Below are positions 25,052-33,846 of a stretch of 64,000 nucleotides of DNA, one piece after another. Below the pieces are notes generated by a model. The model was not told the origin of the DNA. It was given only the letters and a program-made list of their open reading frames with translations, and did no database searches. Both the position numbers and the translations under genes were made by a program. Origin of the DNA: Proteobacteria bacterium UBA981. Its GTDB lineage: Bacteria; Pseudomonadota; Gammaproteobacteria; Ga0077536. The DNA is taken from the NCBI GenBank assembly GCA_002292285.1, contig DBBP01000029.1, positions 14,147 through 78,146 on the forward strand. The letters run 5' to 3'. Numbering within the stretch: position 1 is the stretch's first letter; the number at the start of each line of letters is the position of its first letter.

Positions 25052-26287
25052 GTGAGTAGTCTGTCCGACGACATTGTCAGCCCGACGGTGCCGTTCCGGC
25101 AGGATGCCACGATCGTCAGCGTGGTGGCTGTCGCGCATCTGGTCAGTCATTTCTTCCAGCTTGTACTGGCCCCGCTGTTTCCCTGGTTGCGGATTGAGTT
25201 CGGCTACAGTTTTGCCCAACTTGGTTTCATCCTCACCGTCTTGTTCGTGGTCTCCGGTATTGGCCAGGCGGCGGCTGGATTCGTCGTCGACCGCTACGGT
25301 GCCTTACGGACCATGCTTGTCGGGCTCGGGTGTTTGGCGAGCGGGGCGTTGCTTTTCAGTATCAGTGACACCTACCAGGGCTTCCTCTTCGGGGCGGTGC
25401 TAATCGGGTTAGGCAACGCAGTCTTCCATCCGGTCGACTTCTGGCTGATCAACCATCGCGTAAGTGAGCCGCGCCTTGGGCCGGCGTATTCGGCTCATGG
25501 TCTGTCGGGTAGCCTCGGCTGGGCCTTGGCACCGGTTTTTCTGGTCGGTCTGGCAACGCCGTTCGGCTGGCGAATCGCCATTGCTGGCGCGGCGGGTGTC
25601 GCGCTTGCGACGATGATTCTGGTGTGGATTTACCGCGACATCATGCGACCCGACGCGCTCGAACCGGACTCCGGAGTGACCCTCAATGGGCAGCCGGAGG
25701 TAGCCAGCGAATCGATGTTTGCGTTTATGCGCGAGCGGGCCATTTGGTTGTGCTTCGTATTTTTTCTATTCGTTGCCGCAGCCCTAGGTGGCATCCAGAG
25801 TTTTTCTCCAAGTATTTTCTCGGCCGGCTACGGCCTCGGCGTAACCATGGCGGCGATGAGCATCACTATTTACATGCTTGCCAGCGCCACCGGTATGCTA
25901 GCCGGAGGCTGGCTGGTGACACGCAGCCAGGTACTGGAGCGCAACATTACGATAGCGTTGCTGCTTTCCACAGTTGCTGCGGTATTGATCGGGTTAAACG
26001 TGCTGCCGGTGGCTGTCGCGCTGGCACTAATGGCCGTCATGGGGTTCGGTTCCGGCCTGTCCGGGCCTTCGAGAGACATGCTGATCAGACGTGCGACTCC
26101 CCCAGGGGCTACCGGGCGGGTCTATGGCGTGGTTTATTCAGGACTCGATGCAGGCATTGCGCTGGGGCCGCTGGTGTTCGGGCGCATGCTCGATCGGGGC
26201 GCGGTCACGGAAGTGTTCTATGGCGTCGCCGGATGTTTGTTTTTGGCGGTGTTCGTCGCCTGGCGAGTTGCTGCCGAAAAGCACTAG
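25052..26287 (+). CDS. MFS transporter, fosmidomycin-resistance-like
   Basis: A 411-residue integral membrane protein with about twelve hydrophobic segments. GFVVDRYGALRTMLVGLG is the cytoplasmic loop with the MFS Arg/Asp signature, and RRATPPGATGRVYGVVYSG lies in the second-half loop. The general sequence pattern resembles fosmidomycin-resistance-type exporters, but the substrate is unknown. The start is GTG 25052. It follows a SnoaL-like gene and ends before an 8-bp hairpin. Confidence 0.85.
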   Translation: MSSLSDDIVSPTVPFRQDATIVSVVAVAHLVSHFFQLVLAPLFPWLRIEFGYSFAQLGFILTVLFVVSGIGQAAAGFVVDRYGALRTMLVGLGCLASGALLFSISDTYQGFLFGAVLIGLGNAVFHPVDFWLINHRVSEPRLGPAYSAHGLSGSLGWALAPVFLVGLATPFGWRIAIAGAAGVALATMILVWIYRDIMRPDALEPDSGVTLNGQPEVASESMFAFMRERAIWLCFVFFLFVAAALGGIQSFSPSIFSAGYGLGVTMAAMSITIYMLASATGMLAGGWLVTRSQVLERNITIALLLSTVAAVLIGLNVLPVAVALALMAVMGFGSGLSGPSRDMLIRRATPPGATGRVYGVVYSGLDAGIALGPLVFGRMLDRGAVTEVFYGVAGCLFLAVFVAWRVAAEKH

Positions 26288-26351
26288 GGGAAGCTTGGCT
26301 CGGAGCAGGTCGACATTTGTCTGGCTTAACTTAAACGATGCAGCCGGCTGA

Positions 26352-26372
26352 CGTAGCGCCTTGAGCGCTACG
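26352..26372. terminator. 8-bp hairpin between convergent MFS and cyclase-FHA genes
   Basis: CGTAGCGC (26352-26359) and GCGCTACG (26365-26372) form a perfect 8-bp stem with a 5-base loop. It lies between the ends of two convergent genes; no clear T-run. Likely bidirectional terminator. Confidence 0.5.
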
Positions 26373-26403
26373 GTGTTGGTCGACCGAGCTGGGTATCAGG
26401 CCA

Positions 26404-27309
26404 TCAGGGCGAGCAGACGAAACTAACCGCACCACCCGGATCTTCTTCCGGCCAATTTCCAAAACCCAACGTGCCCTTGCCCGTGATCACGCCTTCCTCG
26501 CGGCGCAAATGGCGGCGCTCCCCGTCGCTTTGCACGACATAAGTGCCGTTGGTACTTTCATCGCGCAAGTTGAACCGGCCCTGGCGAAAATTTATCTCGG
26601 CATGCTGGCGTGAAGTCAGCTTGCCGTTGAGCTGTAAATGCGCGTGCTTGCCGCGGCCGATGGCACAAGTTGCGTGGCCCGTATCAACGCGGGTCTTTTT
26701 ACCGGCATAGATCAAATCCAGAAAAAACTCTGAATTGACTGCCTGCATGCGCGGCTTGGAGCTGATCTGGGTCTCGTCTCCGCTTTGCTCCCACGGCATT
26801 TTGTAGATCTCGAGGTCACCGTCCCAGGCTTCGGCCGGCACCGTTTCGATCGGATGAATTTCGGGGAACAGAAGTTCAGGAATCGCGTCTACGGCTTGCT
26901 TCGAAGTGAGAATTTCGTCGGCCTTGGACATATTGATGATTTGCTGGGCAGTGACCGGGCATTCACCAATCACGTCCTTGCCTCGCCACGCGACCTTACC
27001 AAAATGCCAACCGACTTTGATGTGCAGAATGCCCATCTTGAAGGCGCCATCTTCGCCGGCTGTGCGCAGGCTCGCCTGCATTTCGGTGGCCGCCAGGGCT
27101 GCTTTCACGGGATCAGCGAAAGCGACCATTATTTCGTCGCCGATCGTTTTCAGCGTTTCTCCGGACAATCCAGCCGCCGCGTCATCAAGCAACTCGATGC
27201 ACGCGGCCATGTCGGCGCGCGCGATCGCATCGCCGTGCTGTTCGTAGAGCCGTGTGCTCCCCGAAATGTCGGCGAACAATACAGCGAGCTTTTTAAGGGA
27301 TTTATCCAT
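26404..27309 (-). CDS. Nucleotidyl cyclase-domain + FHA-domain protein
   Basis: A 301-residue cytosolic protein. Residues 1-175 are a class III cyclase domain with VLFADISGSTRLYEQHGD (first metal Asp) and LKTIGDEIMVAF (second metal Asp). The substrate-pocket strand that usually reads VNxAAR is CPVTAQQ here, so the catalytic Asn and Arg appear replaced. Residues ~200-290 form an FHA phosphothreonine-binding domain (CAIGRGKHAHLQLNGKLTSRQHAEI, RDESTNGTYV). FHA reads Ser/Thr-kinase signalling; no kinase gene is nearby. It may make cyclic nucleotide or be an inactive sensor. Single gene on the minus strand. Confidence 0.82.
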   Translation of the reverse strand: MDKSLKKLAVLFADISGSTRLYEQHGDAIARADMAACIELLDDAAAGLSGETLKTIGDEIMVAFADPVKAALAATEMQASLRTAGEDGAFKMGILHIKVGWHFGKVAWRGKDVIGECPVTAQQIINMSKADEILTSKQAVDAIPELLFPEIHPIETVPAEAWDGDLEIYKMPWEQSGDETQISSKPRMQAVNSEFFLDLIYAGKKTRVDTGHATCAIGRGKHAHLQLNGKLTSRQHAEINFRQGRFNLRDESTNGTYVVQSDGERRHLRREEGVITGKGTLGFGNWPEEDPGGAVSFVCSP

Positions 27310-27408
27310 AGGCGTGCGCGCACCAGTTTAATCCATAGGCGCGAGTAAGTGCAGCCCGTTGTTCGGCGTCGCCAGCGCCTTAGTGGGGACCGCGAGGCCA
27401 GCCCATGC

Positions 27409-28224
27409 TCAAAAGCGCGTGCCCGGATTGCGGATCCAGACCGCGTTCGGCGCGAGGATGTCGATGTCGACCGGATTGTTGATGCCGGCTGATTCCTGAA
27501 ACCAATGTCTTAATTTACGTCCCCCGACGATACGAGGCGACGCATTGGTGTTGGTTGAACGGTCAATATGGCCATGAATCGTGTGTCGTTCGCGCCCGCA
27601 CAAAATCCGGATTTTTTGCTGATCATCTCCGAACAACGCCGAATAGCGCATCGGGACGTTGAAAAAACCCTTGTCCATGTAATGAAACCCCACCAGAAAG
27701 CGATAGCTTGGACGGTCGGTGGTCAGGTCAGTATAGGTATCGCTATCAGCTTCAGTAAGGTGGGTACGCCGTTTGTTCATACGCTGCTGGCGCGGTTTAC
27801 GCGCTATGGGCCGGGTGCTCGACGAATTCTGATTCCACACTGGTGTCAGTGCTTCGATCAGGCTGTGTTGCAGACCCGCAGCGAGATTCACCTTAAATGA
27901 GCCATAGTGCAGATTGCCGGGGTCCGGCATCGCGTAGAGATCGACCGCTTGGTCGATCATAAGCATTGCGATAATTCTTTCACGATTGCGTTCGCGCATG
28001 GACTTGGCCGGACCACCTTGCTGATAGCCGTCCATGCGTAATTGCAGAGAGCGCCCGGAACGCCCGATATAAAGCAATTCCTCGTCGGACGCAAAGGCAT
28101 ACAGCACGTTGGCGGCGCTGCCGTAGCGTTGCAATTCAACTTGCGGTTCATCGCCATCGAGTAACCACTCGCCTGCGATTTCGAAACCGATTTCAAGCAA
28201 CCGTTCTAAAGGCGTTTTATTCAT
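27409..28224 (-). CDS. GIY-YIG-fold protein with C-terminal putative DNA-binding domain
   Basis: A 271-residue protein whose N-terminal ~130 residues resemble a GIY-YIG nuclease module: NVLYAFASDEELLYIGRSGRSLQLRM gives the two strands with Tyr residues and the conserved Arg, and LIEALTPVWNQN supplies the catalytic-type Glu and following Asn. The first motif is VLY rather than GIY. A basic linker (ARKPRQQRMNKRRTH) joins a ~110-residue C-terminal domain (GFFNVPMRYSALFG, PRIVGGRKLRHWFQ) that recalls B3-like DNA-binding domains; this is tentative. No methyltransferase or mobility gene is nearby. Possible roles: restriction-like or repair nuclease. Confidence 0.65.
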   Translation of the reverse strand: MNKTPLERLLEIGFEIAGEWLLDGDEPQVELQRYGSAANVLYAFASDEELLYIGRSGRSLQLRMDGYQQGGPAKSMRERNRERIIAMLMIDQAVDLYAMPDPGNLHYGSFKVNLAAGLQHSLIEALTPVWNQNSSSTRPIARKPRQQRMNKRRTHLTEADSDTYTDLTTDRPSYRFLVGFHYMDKGFFNVPMRYSALFGDDQQKIRILCGRERHTIHGHIDRSTNTNASPRIVGGRKLRHWFQESAGINNPVDIDILAPNAVWIRNPGTRF

Positions 28225-28437
28225 CAGCTTGTGCGGCCAGCGCGCTTTGCTGACTCGCTTGAGGTTGGGTAATTAGCTGCATTCTAGCGCGTTTCAGTCG
28301 TATCGCACGCACGCGAAGCGCACCCGGCCGGCAGCGAATTTTGCGCCCCGTGCGCGCCTGCTTCTGCATTCTCGCCAACATCTCTGTAGACTCGCGCCCG
28401 CACGCCGCTCGCCCGCCCCTCATAGCAAGATTATCTC

Positions 28438-29610
28438 GTGAACTCGACCATTTATTTACTCAGTGCCGTCAGCTTCATTGTTGTTGCAGTGATGACCGTA
28501 ACCGGGCCACTGCTGCCTCTGATCGCCGAAGAGTACGGGGTAACTGTCGGCGAAGCGGGCATCATCGTGACGGCTTTCGCGGTGCCCTACGGTGCCTGCC
28601 AAATTATCTTCGGCCCGCTTGGCGATCGCATCGGCAAAGTTCGGTTGATCGCGATGGCATTGGCGGCGGCGACGGTATTTGTTCTCGGTTCGGGTTTGGC
28701 GAGCTCCTTGGAAGGATTGGCCGTAATGCGCTTTTGTTGCGGTTTTGCCATGGCGGCCACGGTGCCGATGGCGATGGCCTATATTGCTGATGAAGTCCCA
28801 TACGCGATTCGTCAGCCCGTCATGGGACGCTACATTAATGGTCTCGTACTTGGTCAGATTGCGGGCGGCGTGTTGGGTGGCATCGCTGCAGAGTACTTCG
28901 ACTGGCGCTCGATTTTTTTTGTTTTCGGCCTGTTCAGTGCAGTGATCGCCGGCGCGCTTTGGTTTAGAGCCGGTCGGGAGAGACCCCTATCGGCGACCCC
29001 GCCGCAGCGTATCGGCGCTGTACTGCAGCTTTACGCTGCGCTTTTTCGTGCTCGCCATTCACGCGATTTGATAATCGCAGGAACGCTCGAGGGTATGCTC
29101 ATATTCGGTGTTTTGGCGTACTTCGGTGCCTATCTTCGACACACCCATGATCTCAGCTACGTCACGATTGGGTTAGTGCTTGGAATGTACGGCGTTGGCG
29201 GTTTGATTTACGCCGCGGCTGTATTTCGGCTGGTGCGCCTGCTCGGTGAACGGCGCATGATTGTGGCCGGTACTATGCTGCTCGGCTGCTGTTATATCGC
29301 GCTGATTCTGGTGCCACACTGGATCTGGTGTTTGCCGACATTTCTGCTCGCAGGATTCGGTTTCTATCTGTTTCACAACACTATGCAAACTCGCGCCACG
29401 GAATTGTCTGCCAGCGCCCGCGGCACCGCCGTTTCGCTGTGGGTATTTATGTTGTTTCTCGGCCAGGGCGCTGGCGTGATTTTGTTCGGTGCAGTCATCG
29501 ACCGCTTTGGATACGCGCCAGCCTTCGTTAGCGCCGGCGTTGGTATCGTCGCCACCGGGCTTTGGTTTCAGGGGCGCCCGAGCGGCGAGGCCCATCGTAA
29601 TGCGGACTGA
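28438..29610 (+). CDS. MFS transporter
   Basis: A 390-residue integral membrane protein with ~12 hydrophobic segments. The loop after helix 2, GPLGDRIGKVRLIAMALA, carries the GxLaDrxGrkr signature of the major facilitator superfamily. It resembles drug or metabolite exporters of the arabinose-efflux type. GTG 28438 is the start. Single-gene unit convergent with the alpha/beta hydrolase gene. Substrate unknown. Confidence 0.85.
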   Translation: MNSTIYLLSAVSFIVVAVMTVTGPLLPLIAEEYGVTVGEAGIIVTAFAVPYGACQIIFGPLGDRIGKVRLIAMALAAATVFVLGSGLASSLEGLAVMRFCCGFAMAATVPMAMAYIADEVPYAIRQPVMGRYINGLVLGQIAGGVLGGIAAEYFDWRSIFFVFGLFSAVIAGALWFRAGRERPLSATPPQRIGAVLQLYAALFRARHSRDLIIAGTLEGMLIFGVLAYFGAYLRHTHDLSYVTIGLVLGMYGVGGLIYAAAVFRLVRLLGERRMIVAGTMLLGCCYIALILVPHWIWCLPTFLLAGFGFYLFHNTMQTRATELSASARGTAVSLWVFMLFLGQGAGVILFGAVIDRFGYAPAFVSAGVGIVATGLWFQGRPSGEAHRNAD

Positions 29611-29613
29611 TCA

Positions 29614-29634
29614 CCGCACCCCGTGCAGGTGCGG
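29614..29634. terminator. 7-bp hairpin after MFS gene
   Basis: CCGCACC (29614-29620) and GGTGCGG (29628-29634) form a 7-bp stem with a 7-base loop, 3 bases after the MFS stop and before the convergent hydrolase gene. Likely bidirectional terminator. Confidence 0.45.
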
Positions 29635-29662
29635 CGACCAGGCCATGCGGGGGTGGCGGGTG

Positions 29663-30556
29663 CTAAAGCTTCCTGCTGAAAAACTCCCGCGCAGCGGTAC
29701 TCGTTTCTTTGAATTTATCGGTGTAGGCGCCATAGTGATTGCTGTCAATCACGATCAGTTCTTTCGGGCCAGTGACGGTGTTAAAGAGATCGAGTGATAT
29801 ATCGGTCGGCGTGGTCGTGTCGTGTTTCGACACGATCATGAGCAGTGGGGTCGGTCCAATGTTTGGCATATAACCACTCACATCCAATTCCTGCATATAT
29901 TCCAGTGAGCGGATAGTGACTTTGTTCTGCCAGGTGCAATCCGGGTCGCGCTCGACGAACTGGTTGATGTAGTTATAGGTTTCTTCGCCAGGAAATAAAT
30001 GCGGCTCATTCGGGTCGAGCGAACACATTTTCATCGTCTTGGATGGTTTGCCGGCGACCCGGCGCGCGCGATCTTCGTCGAGCATATCGAAGAACGCTTC
30101 AACCCCAGCGATTGGCAAAAATTGTTGCAGGGTGCGGTGACCGTTCATAAACGGGACCTGGCTGACCACCGCACTCACGCGCCGGTCGAGCGCCGCTACG
30201 GCACACACGGTGCCGCCGGTATAGCTGGTGCCCCACACACCGATGCGCTCTGCATCGCATTCCTTTTGCTGTTGCGCAAACGTGATTGCACTACGGTAGT
30301 CGCGTAACTGCATACGCGGGTCGATATCCTGGCGAGGGCTACCGTCGCTTGAGCCGAGGCAGCGGTTGTCGTAGACCAATACCGCGTGGCCCGCTTTGCT
30401 AAATACGTCAGCATATTTGTCGAGATCCATTTCCTTTACGCCCGAGAAGCCGTGCGCCATGACGATGGTCGGGAACGGTCCCTTGCCCTTGGCCGGTTTG
30501 TACAGCCAGCCTCGCAGCGTTACGCCATCGGCCTTGAATTCAATATCACGTCGCAT
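29663..30556 (-). CDS. Alpha/beta hydrolase, acetyl-xylan/dienelactone-like
   Basis: A 297-residue serine hydrolase. FPTIVMAHGFSGVKEMDLDKYADVF is the oxyanion region, VWGTSYTGGTVCAVAA the nucleophile elbow (GxSxxG), and SKHDTTTPTD and DSNHYGAYT hold the probable acid and His of the triad. The N-terminus MRRDIEFKADGVTLRGWLYKP matches cytosolic dienelactone-hydrolase-like proteins. ATG 30556 with GGGAGA upstream was chosen although the frame is open to 30637. Substrate unknown; an ester or small lactone is likely. Confidence 0.84.
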   Translation of the reverse strand: MRRDIEFKADGVTLRGWLYKPAKGKGPFPTIVMAHGFSGVKEMDLDKYADVFSKAGHAVLVYDNRCLGSSDGSPRQDIDPRMQLRDYRSAITFAQQQKECDAERIGVWGTSYTGGTVCAVAALDRRVSAVVSQVPFMNGHRTLQQFLPIAGVEAFFDMLDEDRARRVAGKPSKTMKMCSLDPNEPHLFPGEETYNYINQFVERDPDCTWQNKVTIRSLEYMQELDVSGYMPNIGPTPLLMIVSKHDTTTPTDISLDLFNTVTGPKELIVIDSNHYGAYTDKFKETSTAAREFFSRKL

Positions 30557-30742
30557 GTGCTTGTCTCCCTTTGAATGCAGATGTGCCTTACCCGACTGCC
30601 ACTGTGTCGAGAGGAACTCAGACCATAACCATCTCACGCTACAGGTTCCAGTCGCAGATTGGCTTAGCCGGCGCCCAGACTGGTTGTGTTCCGGATCTAT
30701 AATCAGACACTACCGACAACATCACGCTTAAGGACAATCCTG

Positions 30743-31249
30743 ATGGGACGTTGGCGACCGCCGTCCGCCCCGGCTAGCCCCTACATCACGGCGGCCGGTT
30801 TTCGCGCGCTGGAAAGCGAGGCCCGCGCACTGTGGGCGCGCCGCCAGGGCGTTGTACGCCATCTCGCGGCAGCGGCAGCAGAGGGCGACCGCTCCGAGAA
30901 TGCCGAATACCAGTATCGCAAAAAGCAGGTGCGCGAAATCGATCGCCGACTTGGCTACCTGCAGCGCCGCATGCCAAAGTTGACCATCGTTAAAGCGGTT
31001 CCCGGCGATGACTCGCGAGTCTTCTTCGGTGCCCGGGTTGAGCTTGAAAACAGCACGGGTGAGATCTGCCAGTACCGCGTCGTTGGCGCCGACGAAACCG
31101 CGCCGGGCGAGGGCGTGATCAGCATCGATTCGCCAGTTGCCCAGCAGCTCATGGGGCGCGCGTTGGACGACGAGGTGGTGTTGGACGCGGGTGCCCGAGC
31201 AGGGGCGTGGTTCATCGTATCGATTACTTATCCCGACCCTAATGTTTGA
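30743..31249 (+). CDS. greB: Transcription elongation factor GreB
   Basis: A 168-residue Gre factor: an N-terminal coiled coil containing GDRSENAEYQYRKKQVREIDRRL, whose tip carries the acidic residues that stimulate RNA cleavage by RNA polymerase, and a C-terminal globular domain (VISIDSPVAQQLMGR). The linker sequence and QYRKKQ favour GreB over GreA. ATG 30743 was chosen; upstream reading to 30686 adds no family sequence. Divergent from the alpha/beta hydrolase. Confidence 0.9.
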   Translation: MGRWRPPSAPASPYITAAGFRALESEARALWARRQGVVRHLAAAAAEGDRSENAEYQYRKKQVREIDRRLGYLQRRMPKLTIVKAVPGDDSRVFFGARVELENSTGEICQYRVVGADETAPGEGVISIDSPVAQQLMGRALDDEVVLDAGARAGAWFIVSITYPDPNV

Positions 31250-31336
31250 GCGTTCGGCGCGCACGGCCGCTACCTGCCGCTTGCAAATTCAACCCAGACG
31301 ACCACTTTGGTACGGCCTAGCGCATATACTGAGGCA

Positions 31337-32254
31337 ATGATTTTCCCTTCACTTTCAGCTCCTCGGTTCGCTCTTCTTGCGGCGCTTGTTGGTCTGCTCG
31401 TACCTGGTATCGGGTCGGCGGAGACGTTTCGCTTCGACTGGCCATTACAGGTCCCGGTCGGCGTGGTTGCGGCGATCACCGGGGCAGGTAACACGAGTAC
31501 CGCCAGTTACAGCGTCGATTTGTCCGCTGATAGCGACGACGAGTTGACGCTTAATTTTCGTGACTTCCAGTTCCTTACCCTCAACGGCGTCGACGCGCGC
31601 GAAATCGAAGTCACGAAAAAACTCGGCCCGCTGGCCGCATTGAACCAACTGCCCAGCATGCGGTTGTCAAAAAGTGGCGCTTACCGGGGGACTTTCGGCA
31701 TTGAGCAGCAAATAAAAGGCTTTCTGGAGCAGGCCCCTGCATCGCGTGACGACCCGCAACGCAAGAAACTGGAGGGTTATTTCCGTTCGCCAGAAGTACA
31801 GGCGCTGGTACGACAAAAATCGGCCGAGACGGCGAACATCTGGAATACCTGGGTTGGCGCATGGAATGGACTTGAGCTTGCCCCAGGGCAGACCGTCAGC
31901 GCGATTGTTCCCATCACACTCATGCAACGCGAGGTTCGACAAAGTGTTTTGATAGAGCATTTGGGGACGGTCGGCAAGAACTGTCCGACCTGCGTACATC
32001 TGCGCATGACCACCGTGATTGACGGTCCCGAAGTGTTAGCGCTGTTAGGTGGATTGGCGCGCAGCGCAGACGATGACGCGAGTTTCGGTGAGTTTGTATC
32101 GGCGCGTTCGATGAGCGTGACGGAAGTATTTACTGAGGCCGCGAGCTTAATGCCGATTTATGCGATGACGAATTCCGAAGTCTTGCTGCGCGACGAGGAT
32201 GATAAAACTCGAACCGAACAGGCGCGTAAAGAATATTGGTTCGAGTGGCGCTAA
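31337..32254 (+). CDS. Exported protein of unknown function
   Basis: A 305-residue protein with a clear Sec signal (FALLAALVGLLVPGIGSA, cut before ETFRFDWPLQ). Its mature part has alternating strands and helices, a CPTC pair in GKNCPTCVHLRM, and FEWR at the C-terminus. I recognise no family. Its place after greB, with an 87-base gap, suggests its own transcript. It is probably periplasmic, with a possible disulfide at CPTC. Confidence 0.6.
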   Translation: MIFPSLSAPRFALLAALVGLLVPGIGSAETFRFDWPLQVPVGVVAAITGAGNTSTASYSVDLSADSDDELTLNFRDFQFLTLNGVDAREIEVTKKLGPLAALNQLPSMRLSKSGAYRGTFGIEQQIKGFLEQAPASRDDPQRKKLEGYFRSPEVQALVRQKSAETANIWNTWVGAWNGLELAPGQTVSAIVPITLMQREVRQSVLIEHLGTVGKNCPTCVHLRMTTVIDGPEVLALLGGLARSADDDASFGEFVSARSMSVTEVFTEAASLMPIYAMTNSEVLLRDEDDKTRTEQARKEYWFEWR

Positions 32255-32284
32255 CACGCGCAAGCTAAAAGTCGCAGGGGTGCC

Positions 32285-32308
32285 CGGCAGCAAGGCGCCG
32301 CGCTGCCG
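32285..32308. terminator. 7-bp hairpin between exported-protein and pirin genes
   Basis: CGGCAGC (32285-32291) and GCTGCCG (32302-32308) can pair around a 10-base loop in the gap between convergent genes. No T-run; a weak terminator call. Confidence 0.35.
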
Positions 32309-32389
32309 AACGAGGAGACCTATCAGAACGAATGGCGAGGAGCGAGCAGGCGAAGCTGGTGGTGGCTATCGCCGAAACCGGACATTTTG

Positions 32390-33247
32390 CTAGAAACGTC
32401 CGCTGCGCAAATCGCTGATCGCATCCATGATCTCCTCGCGCGTGTTCATCACAAAAGGCCCGTAGCGAGCGATCGGTTCGCCAAACGGTCGGCCTGCGAC
32501 AACCAATATCCGCGTTGTCTGTGGCCCCGCTTGCACCCGCAGCGCGTCACCTTTATCGAGTACGGCCAGGCATCTGTGGTCGACTGGACCAGGATCTTCT
32601 CCGCCGACTGTCACGTCACCCGCATAGCAGTAAACGAACGCGTTGTGCTCGGGCGGTAGCTCGAGCGTTGTGCTCATTCCCGCGGCAAGCTCGACGTCGA
32701 GGTAGAGCGGTTCGGCTTCAACCGCACTGACCGGACCGACGGTATTGCCCAGACGACCTGCGATAACCCGAACTGTGACGCCGGGGCCGAGCTCAACTTG
32801 GGGGATGTCGGCCGGCGCAATGTCCTGATAGCGAGGCGCAATCATTTTCGCGCGAGCGGGTAAATTCACCCATAGTTGAAATCCCCACATCAGGCCGTCG
32901 TGTTGTTCCGGCATTTCTGAATGCACGATGCCGCGACCGGCTGTCATCCATTGCACGCTGCCCGCTTCAAGCAAACCACTATTACCCTGATTGTCGCCAT
33001 GGCGCATGCGCCCGGCGAGCATGTACGTGACAGTTTCGAAGCCGCGATGCGGGTGATCGGGGAAGCCGGCGATGTAGTCATCGGGATCATCGGAGAGAAA
33101 CTCGTCGAGCAATAAAAACGGATCGAGCTCTGCGAGAGCCTGACCGCCGATCACGCGAAACAGCCGTACCCCCGCGCCGTCGCTGGTTGGTTCGCCGCGA
33201 ATGGTGCGTACGACTCTGCGCTGCTGTTGATCCGTGGCAATACTCAT
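32390..33247 (-). CDS. Pirin-family bicupin
   Basis: A 285-residue pirin: FPDHPHRGFETVTYML holds the metal-binding His residues of the N-terminal cupin, followed by GDNQGNSGLLEAGSVQWMTAGRGIVHSEMPE, the pirin signature. Related bacterial proteins act as quercetinases or as redox-linked regulators. The ATG overlaps the end of the upstream CopD-like gene (ATGA, 33244-33247), so the two are translationally coupled. Pirins are cytosolic; the link to a membrane protein is not explained. Confidence 0.9.
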   Translation of the reverse strand: MSIATDQQQRRVVRTIRGEPTSDGAGVRLFRVIGGQALAELDPFLLLDEFLSDDPDDYIAGFPDHPHRGFETVTYMLAGRMRHGDNQGNSGLLEAGSVQWMTAGRGIVHSEMPEQHDGLMWGFQLWVNLPARAKMIAPRYQDIAPADIPQVELGPGVTVRVIAGRLGNTVGPVSAVEAEPLYLDVELAAGMSTTLELPPEHNAFVYCYAGDVTVGGEDPGPVDHRCLAVLDKGDALRVQAGPQTTRILVVAGRPFGEPIARYGPFVMNTREEIMDAISDLRSGRF

Positions 33248-33699
33248 AAATAGCGCCCCAGTGTCACGCTCACGACCAGCAGCAAACCGAGGCCAAGGTT
33301 GATTGCGACAATCGTGCGAATCTGGCTGATGGCGCCAGGGACGTCGTCGGGTTGAGCGTTAGCGAGGGCGTTGCTCAGGCGCGTGAACGGGGCGAAATAG
33401 ATATGCGCAAATAGCAACATCATCACGATGCCTAATCCGATCATCAGATATAGCCACAGCGGGCCGGCACTCAAGCTGTAGCGACTCAATGCCATGTAGA
33501 AACCGCTGAGGAGCAAAACCGCGATCGCCGCCCACACCCACTTGAAAAATCGCCGCAAGGTGGCCGCAAGCAGGCGCGCAGGTTGTGGCGGTTCAAGCGT
33601 TTCGGCGAGGCTCGGCCGCAGGCACACATAGGTGAAAAACATACCGCCAATCCAGATGATCGCGGCCAGTAAATGGCATGTTAAGGCGAGGGCGTACAT
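33244..33699 (-). CDS. CopD-like small membrane protein
   Basis: A 151-residue protein with four hydrophobic helices. The start LALTCHLLAAIIWIGGMFFTYVCLRPSL, with a His and Gly-Gly in the first helix, is typical of CopD-domain and related membrane proteins that bind copper or heme. Upstream of and overlapping pirin by 4 bases, it is the first gene of a two-gene operon. Copper handling is inferred only from family resemblance. Confidence 0.75.
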   Translation of the reverse strand: MYALALTCHLLAAIIWIGGMFFTYVCLRPSLAETLEPPQPARLLAATLRRFFKWVWAAIAVLLLSGFYMALSRYSLSAGPLWLYLMIGLGIVMMLLFAHIYFAPFTRLSNALANAQPDDVPGAISQIRTIVAINLGLGLLLVVSVTLGRYL

Positions 33700-33846
33700 C
33701 GACGGTATCTCCCGTACGGGCCGTCAACATACGCAGCTCATTGGAGCTTGTCGACAGCCACTGGTGCTGTTCGGTCGACCCCGGTAGGTCGGGGCGCGTG
33801 GCATGATATCGACTTTGTTGATTTTTCAATGCAGGAGAGCCCAACC

